Source: Acholeplasmatales bacterium (GTDB lineage Bacteria; Bacillota_I; Bacilli_A; Acholeplasmatales; JAEDCM01). Taken from it: 64,000 nt of DNA. The stretch lies in NCBI GenBank assembly GCA_017961685.1, contig JAGCWW010000020.1, positions 1 through 64,000 of the forward strand. The letters are read 5' to 3'. Below are positions 40,585 to 50,384 of the stretch, in pieces (positions within the stretch are counted from its first letter, which is position 1; each line of letters opens with the position of its first letter). A program made the translations under genes and the position numbers. The notes under the pieces were generated by a model that did not search any database, was not told where the DNA came from, and saw only the letters and a program-made list of their open reading frames with translations.

Positions 40585-41702
40585 TGAAAGTTTTATTAGG
40601 ACTATCAGGTGGTGTTGATTCCGCTGTTGCGGCTATAAACTTAATAAATGATGGCTATGAAGTAGAAGCCTGCTTTATGCGCAATTGGGATTCAATGCTT
40701 AATAATGATGTGCTTGGTAATCCTAATGATTTTAATGATGTGTGTCCACAAGAAAAAGATTATATGGATGCACTAGATGTTGCAAATAAATTAGGTATAA
40801 AACTTCATCGTATTGATTTTGTACAAGAATATTGGGATAGAGTTTTCTCTTATTTTCTTGATGAATATAAGCGTGGTAGAACACCTAATCCTGATATTTT
40901 ATGCAATAAAGAAATCAAGTTTAAGTGTTTCTTAGATTATGCAATGAAAATAGGTGCTGATTATATTGCGATGGGTCACTATGCAAATGTAAAGCACACT
41001 GATCATGGATCATACTTACTTAGAGCAAAAGATAATAATAAAGATCAAACATACTTTCTATGCCAATTAACAAGCGATCAGCTTGATAAAGCCTTATTTC
41101 CAATCGGAAATATGGTTAAAAAAGATGTTAGAGAAGTTGCACTTAAATATAATTTAAATGTCGCAAAGAAAAAAGATTCTACAGGTATTTGTTTTATAGG
41201 TGAAAGACGCTTCAATGAATTTTTAACAAATTACCTTCCAGCAAAACCAGGTAATATGGTTTTACTTGATGGAACTATTATGGGACATCACGATGGTTTA
41301 ATGTATTACACTATAGGACAAAGAAAAGGTATAAAAATAGGTGGATTAAATAATTTTGATAATGATGCTTGGTTTGTTCTAGGAAAAAATATAGAAAAAA
41401 ATGAATTAATCATTGGTCAAGGATTTGATAATCCTTACCTTTACTCAAATAAATGTATTTTAGAAAATGTTAATTTTATTAACGGTGAATATTTAGGTAA
41501 GTGCACCGCAAAATTTAGATACCGTCAACCTGATAATGATGTAGAAATATCTAAACTTAATGATAATGAATATGTTGTTACATATAATAACGTTAGAGCG
41601 GTTACTCCAGGACAAGCTTGTGTACTTTATAATGGTGAAATTTGTCTTGGTGGAGGTACTATAAAAGAAGTATTTTTTAACGAAGAAAAAAGAATGTATT
41701 AG
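40584..41702 (+). CDS. mnmA: tRNA-uridine 2-sulfurtransferase
   Basis: MnmA thiolates U34 in the wobble position of Lys, Glu and Gln tRNAs. The 372-residue protein has the PP-loop LGLSGGVDSAVAA, the catalytic cysteines in NPDILCNKEIKF and STGICFIGERRF, and a C-terminal beta-barrel part (PAKPGNMV, TPGQACVLYN). It is co-translated with nadE and lies 10 bases before sbcD. Confidence 0.95.
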   Translation: MKVLLGLSGGVDSAVAAINLINDGYEVEACFMRNWDSMLNNDVLGNPNDFNDVCPQEKDYMDALDVANKLGIKLHRIDFVQEYWDRVFSYFLDEYKRGRTPNPDILCNKEIKFKCFLDYAMKIGADYIAMGHYANVKHTDHGSYLLRAKDNNKDQTYFLCQLTSDQLDKALFPIGNMVKKDVREVALKYNLNVAKKKDSTGICFIGERRFNEFLTNYLPAKPGNMVLLDGTIMGHHDGLMYYTIGQRKGIKIGGLNNFDNDAWFVLGKNIEKNELIIGQGFDNPYLYSNKCILENVNFINGEYLGKCTAKFRYRQPDNDVEISKLNDNEYVVTYNNVRAVTPGQACVLYNGEICLGGGTIKEVFFNEEKRMY

Positions 41703-41712
41703 GAGGGAGAAA

Positions 41713-42804
41713 ATGAAGGTATTGCATACAGCTGACCTACATCTTGGTAAAACCTTAAATGGTTATTCATTACTTGATGATCAAAAATATATCTTAGAGA
41801 AAATTGAAGAAATCATTATTAGCCAAAATGTAGATGTATGCATTTTAGCTGGTGATATCTTCGATAGGGCTATCACAAGCCAAGAAGCCCTAGATTTATT
41901 CTGCGATTTCCTAGATTTTATATATAAGAATGACATTCATTTAATTGCTATTTTAGGTAATCATGATGGTGAAAGAATAGCTTTTACTAGTAGAATTTTA
42001 AGAAATAGTAAAATTCATATTATTAAAAATCCAGAAAAAGTAAAAATAGATAATGTATGCTTCTCATGTATACCATATTTAGATATACATGAATTTAGAG
42101 ATTTCTATAATGAAGACTTTAAAACAGTAGATGAGGCATATCTTTATACTTTAGAAGATTTTGGATTAAATGAAAATAATTATAATATAATGGTTGCGCA
42201 TGATTATTTTACACACAATAGGGAATCTTTAATTGAATCAGATTCAGAAATCAAAAATTTAATTGGTGGTTTAGAATATCTAGAAGTAGATATGTTTAAA
42301 GGTTATAATTATGTAGCATTAGGACATCTTCATAACCCACAAAAAGTAGGTTATGAGAATATAAGATATAGTGGATCTATATTAAAATATTCTTTTAGTG
42401 AAGCTAAAAGTAATAAAAGTGTCGTTATTTTAGATACAGAAACTGATGAATTTATAAAATGTCCATTAGTTCCTAAACGTGATTTAGTTGATATAACTGG
42501 AAGTGTTGATGAATTAACTAATCCAGTATTCTATCATAACTATAACTATAATAACGATTATTTTAGAGCTATTTTAACTAAAATAGATGGTGATGCTTAT
42601 CAAAGATTAAAAGCAATCTACCCTAATTTAATGGAAATTAAAATAGATGTAGAAAATGATATTAGAGTAGTAGAACGTAGGAAAATTAAAGAAAATGATT
42701 ATCTTGAACTATTCAAGATGTTTTATCATGAAATGGAAAAAGAAGAAATATCAAGTGATGAATTAATGATAGTTAAAGATTATTTAATAGGAGGTATAGA
42801 ATGA
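41713..42804 (+). CDS. sbcD: Exonuclease SbcCD nuclease subunit
   Basis: SbcD is the Mn-dependent nuclease of the SbcCD complex, which opens hairpins and trims DNA ends. Phosphodiesterase motifs are all present: HTADLHLG, LAGDIFD, ILGNHDGERI, MVAHDYF and ALGHLHNPQ. The 363-residue length is normal. It ends in TGA within ATGA, four bases shared with the sbcC start; this is one of two clear uses of TGA as stop in the window. Confidence 0.95.
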   Translation: MKVLHTADLHLGKTLNGYSLLDDQKYILEKIEEIIISQNVDVCILAGDIFDRAITSQEALDLFCDFLDFIYKNDIHLIAILGNHDGERIAFTSRILRNSKIHIIKNPEKVKIDNVCFSCIPYLDIHEFRDFYNEDFKTVDEAYLYTLEDFGLNENNYNIMVAHDYFTHNRESLIESDSEIKNLIGGLEYLEVDMFKGYNYVALGHLHNPQKVGYENIRYSGSILKYSFSEAKSNKSVVILDTETDEFIKCPLVPKRDLVDITGSVDELTNPVFYHNYNYNNDYFRAILTKIDGDAYQRLKAIYPNLMEIKIDVENDIRVVERRKIKENDYLELFKMFYHEMEKEEISSDELMIVKDYLIGGIE

Positions 42805-45800
42805 AATTTACGAAATTAGTAATGCAAGCATTTGGTACCTTCAAAGATAGAATCGAACTTGATTTTACTAACTTAAATAATGGAGGTATCTTCTTAATAA
42901 CTGGCCCTACAGGTGGAGGTAAAACAACCATCTTTGATGCGATTTGTTTTGCGCTTTATGGTAAGGTTAGTTCAAATGATAATCAAGGTAAAATTAGAAG
43001 TAATTTTGCTGATCCTAATCTAATTACTTATGTTGAATTAGAATTTACAATTAGTAATAAAAATTATTACATTAAGCGTATTCCAGCTCAATCTAATGTC
43101 TTAACTAAAAAAGGTAATATTGGCTCAATAGCGCATGATGTAGTATTTAAAACTGATGAATTTACAATAAGTGATGTAAATCCAGTTCAATCTAAAATTT
43201 ATGAAATACTTGGTTTAAATTATGATATGTTTAGACAAGTTGTTATGCTTCCACAAAATGACTTTAGAAGGTTATTAGTAGCTAATACAAAAGAAAAAGA
43301 AGAAATATTCAGAAATATCTTTAATACATCATTTATAAAATCTTTCCAAGAAAGAATTTATGAAGAATGTAAGAAAAAGATTAGCGAAATAGAAGAAAAA
43401 ACAACTATTTTAAACACGCTTATATCGCAAATAGATGAGAAATATAAAGATATAAACACTAAAGATTTCCAAAATTATGATGATATAATTGAAGATTTAA
43501 GTTTAAGTATTTTTGAAAAGAATAAAAATCTTAAAAATAAAGAAGAAGAATATAAAACTTCAACAAATAAATTAAATGAATTAAAAGATAAATTAAATGA
43601 GGCAACTCATCTTAATGATGACATTAATTCATTTAATGAATATAAATTAGAATTAGAAAAACTTAATAATGACGAAAATATTTCTAATTACCGTATGGTA
43701 TTAGATAAATATAATAATGCGATTAAATTAAATGATGCGATAACTAATAAAGATTTAATCGAAAGTAACATTAAAGAATTAAATGAAGAAATAATTAATC
43801 TTCATAATTTAGAAAAAAACAAAAACTTAGAAAAAGATAATGCGAAAGTTAAAAGAGAAGAATTAAATAATAATAAACCTGTTATTGAAGGTTATAGACA
43901 AGATAGACTTAGTCTAACTCAAGAGCTTCAAGCATCATCTTCAAAAGAACATGTAAGAAAAGAATTACTTAAACTTGATGAAGAATTAAATGACTATAAT
44001 ATTGATAAAGAAAACTTAATTGCGGAAAAAGATGAATTAATCTTAAATAAAGCAGATTTAGAAATAGAAGTTAATTCTTTAAAAGAGAGACTAGAAGATG
44101 TTTCTTCTTTATACATGGAAAAAGAGCGAATCACTGAAACTTTAGCAGACCTAGATTTAATAAGTGAAAAACTAGAACGTAAGGAACAATTAATTATTTT
44201 AATTGAAGACTGTGATTTAGAATTTGATAGATTAAAAGAAGAAAATATAAAACTTTCTGGTGAAAAAGCTCAAGTTTCAAGAAAGTTACAACTTAATCTT
44301 GCTTCGCGTTTAGCGTCTAGTTTAACTGATGGTACACCTTGTCCAGTGTGTGGATCTAAGGATCATCCAAATTTAGCTCATTTTACGGATGATATTAATG
44401 ATACAACACTTGAAACTGTTGTATCTAAGCTTGCTAAAAATAGCGTAGATACTGATCAAATAATTCAAGATAAAAGAAATTATGCCATTGAACGTAGTGA
44501 AATCGAAGATTTTCTTGCGACTAACGAATTAGTTATAACTAATGAGTTAAATAAAGAAAATATTAACGATTTTATTAATGAAATAAAAACAAAAAGAGAT
44601 AGTGTAATTTATCGTATTGAAAACTGTAAAGCTATAACTGATGAATTTAATCAAAAAAATGATTCATTAACTGAAATGAATAATAGAATTATGGAAATTA
44701 ATTTTGAGGTTGATAAACTTACTAATGATAATTTAGAAAGAGTTGAAAAATTAAATGAAGCGAAAGCTCAACTTAAAATTTACTCTGAAACTCGTGATTT
44801 AAATATCATTCAAAGTGAAATAGATAATTTAACAGTAAAAATAGAAGAATATGAAAAAGAAGTAGATAAATATACTAATTTAGAAGTATCACTTTTAAAT
44901 GATATTATTGAAATATCTAAACAAGTATCTAACATTAATTCAACTATTAGTCAAAATGAAGGAAAATTAGCTATTTATTTAGAAGAAATAAAGAAATATA
45001 AAGAATTATTTAATAGTGATGAAGAATTTAATTTATGCTTAAATACTAATATAAGTGATATTAGTGATTATGTTAAAAATTATGATTCAAGATTAGCTAT
45101 AGTAAATAATAGAATTGATGAATTAAGAGTTAAAGTAGAAGGAAAAGAATTAATTGATTTATCAATTATAGAAAATGAAATAGATAATAAACAAGCAGAA
45201 GTAGAAGAATTAAATAGATTAGTTATTGAAGGTAATTCAATAATTAATTCTAAGAATAAGCAACTTGATGAAATTAAGCTTAGCTATGAATCTATGAAAG
45301 ATAAAATAATTGAAAAAAATAGAATCAAGAAATTAAGTGATTTAGCTAATGGACAATCCATTAACAAAATCACCTTTGAACAATATATTTTATCAATCTA
45401 TTTTGAAGATGTAATAGATGAAGCTAATATTTTACTTGATGATTTAAGTAAAAATAGATTCCATTTAGTTAGAAAGACTTCCCTTCAAGGAAGAGGTTAT
45501 CAAGGCTTAGAAATCAATTTATTTGATAACTTAACCGCATCAATTAGAGATGTTAATACCTTCTCTGGAGGAGAATCCTTTATCGCAAGTTTATCACTTG
45601 CCTTAGGTTTATCTAATGTAATTAGAAGAAACTCAAGTTTAGTTTCTATTGATACATTATTTATTGATGAAGGATTTGGATCTCTTGATTTAGAATCATT
45701 AGATCAAGCTTATAATATTTTATGTAGCTTAAGAACAAATGATAGAGTAATAGGTATCATATCACATGTTTCCGAGCTTAAAAATAGAATACCTAACCAA

Positions 45801-45851
45801 ATCATTGTATCTAAATCGGAATTTGGTTCTAAAATTAAAGTATTAGATTAG
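42801..45851 (+). CDS. sbcC: Exonuclease SbcCD ATPase subunit
   Basis: SbcC is the Rad50-like SMC-type ATPase partner of SbcD. The 1016 residues show Walker A GPTGGGKT (35-42) and two long coiled-coil arms broken by the zinc hook GTPCPVCGSKDHP near 514. The signature is FSGGESFIASLSLALGLS and Walker B is TLFIDEGFGSLD. The complete domain order suggests that it is functional. Confidence 0.95.
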   Translation: MKFTKLVMQAFGTFKDRIELDFTNLNNGGIFLITGPTGGGKTTIFDAICFALYGKVSSNDNQGKIRSNFADPNLITYVELEFTISNKNYYIKRIPAQSNVLTKKGNIGSIAHDVVFKTDEFTISDVNPVQSKIYEILGLNYDMFRQVVMLPQNDFRRLLVANTKEKEEIFRNIFNTSFIKSFQERIYEECKKKISEIEEKTTILNTLISQIDEKYKDINTKDFQNYDDIIEDLSLSIFEKNKNLKNKEEEYKTSTNKLNELKDKLNEATHLNDDINSFNEYKLELEKLNNDENISNYRMVLDKYNNAIKLNDAITNKDLIESNIKELNEEIINLHNLEKNKNLEKDNAKVKREELNNNKPVIEGYRQDRLSLTQELQASSSKEHVRKELLKLDEELNDYNIDKENLIAEKDELILNKADLEIEVNSLKERLEDVSSLYMEKERITETLADLDLISEKLERKEQLIILIEDCDLEFDRLKEENIKLSGEKAQVSRKLQLNLASRLASSLTDGTPCPVCGSKDHPNLAHFTDDINDTTLETVVSKLAKNSVDTDQIIQDKRNYAIERSEIEDFLATNELVITNELNKENINDFINEIKTKRDSVIYRIENCKAITDEFNQKNDSLTEMNNRIMEINFEVDKLTNDNLERVEKLNEAKAQLKIYSETRDLNIIQSEIDNLTVKIEEYEKEVDKYTNLEVSLLNDIIEISKQVSNINSTISQNEGKLAIYLEEIKKYKELFNSDEEFNLCLNTNISDISDYVKNYDSRLAIVNNRIDELRVKVEGKELIDLSIIENEIDNKQAEVEELNRLVIEGNSIINSKNKQLDEIKLSYESMKDKIIEKNRIKKLSDLANGQSINKITFEQYILSIYFEDVIDEANILLDDLSKNRFHLVRKTSLQGRGYQGLEINLFDNLTASIRDVNTFSGGESFIASLSLALGLSNVIRRNSSLVSIDTLFIDEGFGSLDLESLDQAYNILCSLRTNDRVIGIISHVSELKNRIPNQIIVSKSEFGSKIKVLD

Positions 45852-45862
45852 GAGTGTTAATT

Positions 45863-46525
45863 ATGGACAATATAAAAGATAAATATTCAATGCGTTTCTT
45901 CTTATCAACAGGAGCGTTTCTACTATGCTTTGCATGCGTATTTTTAGCTATTTGGTATTTAGAGACTATTTTAATAATCATACCTTTAGTTTTACTTGAT
46001 GTTATTTTATTCTTTACATCTTATCAAAGCTTAATGTATCGTTTAGCTTTAAGAAAGAAGTTTGAAGTAAAATATGAAGGTAAAATAAAACTAAATGAAT
46101 ACTTTGATAATAAGGTTAAAAAAAGAGATTCAAATTTAAAAGTTATTGATAAGCTTTTAACTTATAGCTTATATGCTTCACCTATTATTTTAATTTTAAG
46201 TATAGCTTTAGGTATATTTGTGACTAAAAGTGTTGTTTTAGCTATAGTTATACCTTCACTTGTTTTAGTTTATTTAATTGCGTTATTCTTCATTAAAGAT
46301 ATTTATTCAAGCATAGATTATATTGAAGAAAAAGAACTAAAAGAAATCGTTTATATAAATAGTAAAACTATTACATATAAAGGATGTACATATATCTTTA
46401 ATTACTGTGGTTTCCACTTTAAAGGTGATAGTTATAAATTCTTATTTATTCCACTATCTAAGCCAAAATTTAGTGATGAAGTTAAGGAAAAAATAGAGGG
46501 TGCAAGAAGTGATAGCAGTAAGTAA
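45863..46525 (+). CDS. Four-helix membrane protein of unknown function
   Basis: A 220-residue protein. The ATG at 45863 follows AGGAG (45850-45854) by 8 bases. Four membrane helices fall in two pairs (about 12-52 and 105-150), and the C-terminal soluble part of about 65 residues has short strands (KTITYKGCTYIFNYCGFHFK). It lies in the sbcCD-rlmD run and its end overlaps the DUF523 gene. I do not recognise the family. Confidence 0.7.
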   Translation: MDNIKDKYSMRFFLSTGAFLLCFACVFLAIWYLETILIIIPLVLLDVILFFTSYQSLMYRLALRKKFEVKYEGKIKLNEYFDNKVKKRDSNLKVIDKLLTYSLYASPIILILSIALGIFVTKSVVLAIVIPSLVLVYLIALFFIKDIYSSIDYIEEKELKEIVYINSKTITYKGCTYIFNYCGFHFKGDSYKFLFIPLSKPKFSDEVKEKIEGARSDSSK

Positions 46526-46934
46526 ATGCTTATGCGGTTATAACTGTAAATATAATGGTGAAAATAACTTAAGAGATTACTTAAAAAAGTTAGAAGATAA
46601 TAATGAAGTATTACTTATCTGTCCTGAAGTTTTTGGAGGACTTCCTATTCCTAGAATCCCATTTGAACTTAAAAATGGTAGAGCCATTAATAAAGATGGA
46701 GTAGATGTGACAGATAAAGTAATAGATGGTTGTAATAAAGCTTTAAAGTTAATTAAAGAAAACAATATTACAAAAGTTATTTTAAAAGAAAATAGTCCAA
46801 CGTGCGGTGTAAATTACATCTATGATGGCACATTTACTCACACAAAAATAAAAGGGTGTGGACTATTAACTAAGATGTTAAAAGATGAAAACATAAAAGT
46901 TTATTCAGATGAGGAATTTTATGAAGAAAAATGA
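46509..46934 (+). CDS. DUF523 family protein
   Basis: A 141-residue protein of the DUF523 family, of unknown reaction. The GTG at 46509 is preferred over the GTG at 46500: GAGGG lies 8 bases upstream and the resulting start MIAVSKCLCGYNCKYNG matches the usual family start. Further motifs are CPEVFGGLPIPR and ENSPTCG; the cysteines suggest metal or cluster binding. It overlaps both neighbours and ends in TGA. Confidence 0.83.
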   Translation: MIAVSKCLCGYNCKYNGENNLRDYLKKLEDNNEVLLICPEVFGGLPIPRIPFELKNGRAINKDGVDVTDKVIDGCNKALKLIKENNITKVILKENSPTCGVNYIYDGTFTHTKIKGCGLLTKMLKDENIKVYSDEEFYEEK

Positions 46935-48246
46935 TTACATTGATTTAACATGTACATATTTATCAACTGATGCAAAAGGCGTTTGTAATAAACGCGATTT
47001 TTGTTTTTATGTTGATTATCTACTACCTAACGAAAAAGCAAACGTCATAGTTGAAAAAATAAATGGTAAAACAGTATATGCTAGATTAATGGATATAATG
47101 GAAAAATCGGTTGACAGAATTGATTCTAATTGTTCATCTTACATGAAATGTGGTAGTTGTAAACTACTACATTTAAAGTATACTAAACAATTAGAATTTA
47201 AAAAAAATAATATTTCTTTATTATTTAAAAATAAAGGTATTAAAGCGATTATTAATGATGTTATTGGTATGAATAATCCCTTTAATTACCGTAATAAAGT
47301 TATCGCAAGCATCTCACTAGATAATAAAAAAATAGTTTATGGGATGTATGAAGAAAATAGTCATGAAGTAGTTTATAATAAGAACTGTTTAATTCAAAAT
47401 AAATTACTTAATGAAATATTAATTTCTATTAAAGAAGAACTAGATAAATTAAAAATAAAACCTGAAGGCTTTGGTGGAGTATTAAGGCACATAATGCTTA
47501 GAGTAGGAATAAAGACAAATGAAGTTTTAGTTGTTTTTGTGACTAATAATGACTTATTTCCTGGACGTAATGAATTAGTAAAAGCTTTAACTAAAAAACA
47601 TAAAGAAATAAAAACTATTATTCAAAATACTAATCCAAGAATTACACCAATTGTTTTTGGAAATAAAGATAGAATTTTATTTGGTCAAGGTTTTATTAAT
47701 GATGAATTACTAAGTATTAAATATAAAATAAGTCATAAATCATTTTATCAGGTTAATCCAATCCAAACAGAAATACTTTATTCTAAAGCCATAAATATGG
47801 CTAAATTAAAAGAAACTGATACAGTTTTAGATTGTTATTCAGGAATAGGTACTATTTCTTTAACAATCTCTAAAAAAGTTAAAGAAGTAATAGGAGTAGA
47901 AATAGTAAAAGAAGCGGTAAATGATGCGATAAATAACGCTAAAATAAATAATATTAAAAACGTTAGATTTATTTTAGATGATTGTAAGAAATTTATGAAT
48001 AATTATCATTCTAATATTGATTGTTTATTTGTAGATCCACCTAGAAGTGGACTAGATAGGGAATTCATAAATTCTGTTAAAAGATTAAAACCTAAAAAAA
48101 TAGTTTATATTTCATGTAATCCTATAACTCAAGTAGATGATATATATCAATTACTTGAATTATATGAAATAAAAGAAATACAACCAGTAGATTTGTTCCC
48201 ACATACAATTCATTGTGAGAATATAGTGTTATTAGAAAAGAAATAG
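46921..48246 (+). CDS. 23S rRNA uracil-5 methyltransferase (RlmD/RlmCD type)
   Basis: A SAM-dependent rRNA methyltransferase of 441 residues. The ATG at 46921 follows GAGG by about six bases; an ATG at 46909 has no site. An N-terminal TRAM-like beta domain precedes an iron-sulfur cysteine set (CSSYMKCGSCKLLH and later NKNCLIQ). The SAM motif is LDCYSGIGTISL, then DPPRSGLD and ISCNPITQ with the catalytic Cys. Bacilli use enzymes of this type for U747 and/or U1939. Confidence 0.9.
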   Translation: MKKNDYIDLTCTYLSTDAKGVCNKRDFCFYVDYLLPNEKANVIVEKINGKTVYARLMDIMEKSVDRIDSNCSSYMKCGSCKLLHLKYTKQLEFKKNNISLLFKNKGIKAIINDVIGMNNPFNYRNKVIASISLDNKKIVYGMYEENSHEVVYNKNCLIQNKLLNEILISIKEELDKLKIKPEGFGGVLRHIMLRVGIKTNEVLVVFVTNNDLFPGRNELVKALTKKHKEIKTIIQNTNPRITPIVFGNKDRILFGQGFINDELLSIKYKISHKSFYQVNPIQTEILYSKAINMAKLKETDTVLDCYSGIGTISLTISKKVKEVIGVEIVKEAVNDAINNAKINNIKNVRFILDDCKKFMNNYHSNIDCLFVDPPRSGLDREFINSVKRLKPKKIVYISCNPITQVDDIYQLLELYEIKEIQPVDLFPHTIHCENIVLLEKK

Positions 48247-48256
48247 GAGGAATATT

Positions 48257-49240
48257 ATGAAGAAAATACTCATTTTTATCTTAATGCTTTTTACTATATG
48301 TGGATGTTCAAATAGTAAAACAAGCGATATAGTTATGTATGGAGATAGTAAGAGTGTTTCTTTTGATAATTTTACTTTATCCATTGGTAATTATTATTGT
48401 AGCGGATATGATAATTATTCTCTTTCTGTTTATCTTTATGTTTTAAATAATTCTTATTCAACTAAAACTTGCAATATAAATAATGTGTCTTTAACAAAAG
48501 AAGATACAAAAGCTAACTATACTGTTTACTATACAAAAAAAGTTGAAATAGAAGCAGAGTTGTCTAGCTTAATAGATTTTAGATCTACTATTCCAACAGA
48601 TATAGAAGATTCAAATTATAAGTTAAGTTTCAGCATAAATAATACAAAAATAATCTTTTATTTATATGATATGCCAGATGAATTAAGGGAACAAAGAACA
48701 GTTAATTACTATATTAACGGTGAAGTAGTTTATACTGAAAAAGCGTTTGTTGGAAGGGAATATGAGGTTTCTTATATTCATGAATCAAGTGATTATACGA
48801 GTTATTGTGATGTTTGGCATAAAGATAGTTCTTTAAAAAATAGAATTGACGGCAGAGTTATGGTTGAAGAAGATATAAATCTTTATGGGATATTAAAATC
48901 TAATTTCTTTATAATGACATCAGCAACTGATAATCTCTCATATGTTAACATGATAAATCATGTACCAAAAAGTAAAATATTAGCCATCCCTGATACGTAT
49001 CAAGGCAAAGAAATGTGCATTGGTAATTACGCAATCAATAAGTTTATTGGGGGGAAGATTTACGTTCCTAAAACAGTCCGCAAAATTTATAGTGGTAATT
49101 TCACAAATATTGGTAGTGAAACTATAATATACTATGAAGGAACAAAGGAAGAGTGGAAAGCTTTATTTTATAATAGCGAAGATTCAACTAAGATAACAAA
49201 TAGAATTGTTTTTAATGCGAAAAAGTCGGATTTGAAATAG
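48257..49240 (+). CDS. Lipoprotein with BspA/LRR_5-like C-terminus
   Basis: A 327-residue lipoprotein. The signal peptide ends at the lipobox FTICGC. The middle is unassigned and beta-rich with a YINGEVVYTEKAFVGREYEV unit. The C-terminus reads IYVPKTVRKIYSGNF...IYYEGTKEEWKALF, the pattern seen at the end of BspA-like LRR_5 surface proteins. Function unknown; it may bind a host or glycan ligand. The start has an AGGAGG site; the gene follows the methyltransferase by 10 bases. Confidence 0.75.
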   Translation: MKKILIFILMLFTICGCSNSKTSDIVMYGDSKSVSFDNFTLSIGNYYCSGYDNYSLSVYLYVLNNSYSTKTCNINNVSLTKEDTKANYTVYYTKKVEIEAELSSLIDFRSTIPTDIEDSNYKLSFSINNTKIIFYLYDMPDELREQRTVNYYINGEVVYTEKAFVGREYEVSYIHESSDYTSYCDVWHKDSSLKNRIDGRVMVEEDINLYGILKSNFFIMTSATDNLSYVNMINHVPKSKILAIPDTYQGKEMCIGNYAINKFIGGKIYVPKTVRKIYSGNFTNIGSETIIYYEGTKEEWKALFYNSEDSTKITNRIVFNAKKSDLK

Positions 49241-49267
49241 TTGATGATTTAATAGGGGGCGATATTT

Positions 49268-50257
49268 ATGATAATTGATGAAATTAAATACACAATGGAA
49301 TATGTAGAAGAGATAACTAAGAAATTAGGCGATGTAATTACAAAAGATGATTATTATATCGAAGATATGGGCTGCCCTCATAAGCAACCAAGCAGTCTAC
49401 CTACTGGTTATGCTGCAGTATATATGTTTGCTTATGGAAACGATAATGAATATGAATTCTTAAAGATAGGAAAAGTAAACGCAGGAAGTAGTGCAAGATT
49501 TACAAGCCAACATTATGGATTTGATTCCATAAGTACGCTTGCTAAATCAATTTGTTTTGATAAGGAATTTCAAAATAAAGGTATTGCCCCTAATAATGTA
49601 AAAGATTGGATGCTTAACAATTTAAGAAGAATAAATATTTATATTAAAACAAACTGTGGCATGAAAGCTACAGAACTAGTTGAATCTTTAATGCACTATA
49701 AATTTAATCCTAGATTTGAAGGAAGTATTAATAGTAAAAGTAGTAAAAAAGAAGTAATAGAACTGAAAAAAGGAGATAGCAAGCCTATTTCTATTACTCC
49801 TAAGAAATCAGCTGGCGGTGCAGCTAGTCAAAGAATATTTGAACTTTTAAAAGCAAAAGGTGGAAAAGCAATGTGCCCAATGCTAAAAGGAGAACCAACT
49901 ACTTTATATTTATCTGAATTTGGCGTTTATAATTCTGGATATATGGATTTATTATGTGAATGGCATATATTAGATGCTATTGTTGAAAAGGCTAGAGAAT
50001 TAGGCGGAGTAATGTATAAAGGTGATTCGGCTTCACAAAGTGGAGCAAAAATTGGTTCTGATGCTCTGCCACTTGATACAATAGATGCGTATATAAGTAT
50101 TAATTTCTATGGTAATAAAGTTGGTAATTCAACACTTAGAAGATCTACATACTATTCTGCTATTCTTGCTTGGGCTGGTATATGCACAAATAATAGCGCA
50201 AGAAAAGCACCATATGGTAGAGGTGGATTTATTAAGTTGTTTCCAGAATGGAGATAG
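49268..50257 (+). CDS. GIY-YIG nuclease-like protein
   Basis: A 329-residue protein. Residues 47-150 fit a GIY-YIG fold: GYAAVYMFAYG, FLKIGKVNAGSSARFTSQHYG with Arg77, and TELVESLMHYKFNPRFEG with candidate catalytic Glu and Asn. After a Lys/Ser linker, a C-terminal domain (about 185-329) contains RIFELLKAKGG and ends in a basic patch with KAPYGRGGFIKLFPEW; I do not recognise it. It is the first gene of an island of nuclease-like genes and pairs with the DUF2075 helicase at 50371. Its start has an AGGGGGCG site. Confidence 0.72.
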   Translation: MIIDEIKYTMEYVEEITKKLGDVITKDDYYIEDMGCPHKQPSSLPTGYAAVYMFAYGNDNEYEFLKIGKVNAGSSARFTSQHYGFDSISTLAKSICFDKEFQNKGIAPNNVKDWMLNNLRRINIYIKTNCGMKATELVESLMHYKFNPRFEGSINSKSSKKEVIELKKGDSKPISITPKKSAGGAASQRIFELLKAKGGKAMCPMLKGEPTTLYLSEFGVYNSGYMDLLCEWHILDAIVEKARELGGVMYKGDSASQSGAKIGSDALPLDTIDAYISINFYGNKVGNSTLRRSTYYSAILAWAGICTNNSARKAPYGRGGFIKLFPEWR

Positions 50258-50261
50258 ATTA

Positions 50262-50384
50262 TTGAAAAATGTTTTTGTCCTAGGGCTTGATAAAAAACTT
50301 ATAAAAAATGCAAATAAAACGAGTTTGTATTTAGCTTTTTATAAAATCTTATTTAAGGTGGTGAACATCTATGATAGTTTATGA
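50262..50384 (+). CDS. Possible 40-residue small protein between the GIY-YIG and DUF2075 genes
   Basis: A TTG-started frame with GGAG about 8 bases upstream encodes a basic peptide containing LGLDKKLIKNANKTSLYLAF. Its TGA stop lies 14 bases inside the DUF2075 gene, so reading it would carry ribosomes over that gene's start. The frame continues an overlapping frame of the upstream gene, so it could also be chance. Confidence 0.3.
   Translation: MKNVFVLGLDKKLIKNANKTSLYLAFYKILFKVVNIYDSL

Noticed and set aside
42802-46934. Possible use of TGA as Trp, as in Mycoplasma-like bacteria
   Set aside because: TGA ends sbcD inside an ATGA overlap with sbcC and ends the DUF523 gene; tryptophan codons in clear genes are TGG. 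The standard bacterial code fits.
50109-50261. Long upstream part of an overlapping frame inside the GIY-YIG-like gene
   Set aside because: It lies wholly within a well-supported gene in another frame. Only the part after 50262, in the gap, was kept as a weak candidate.
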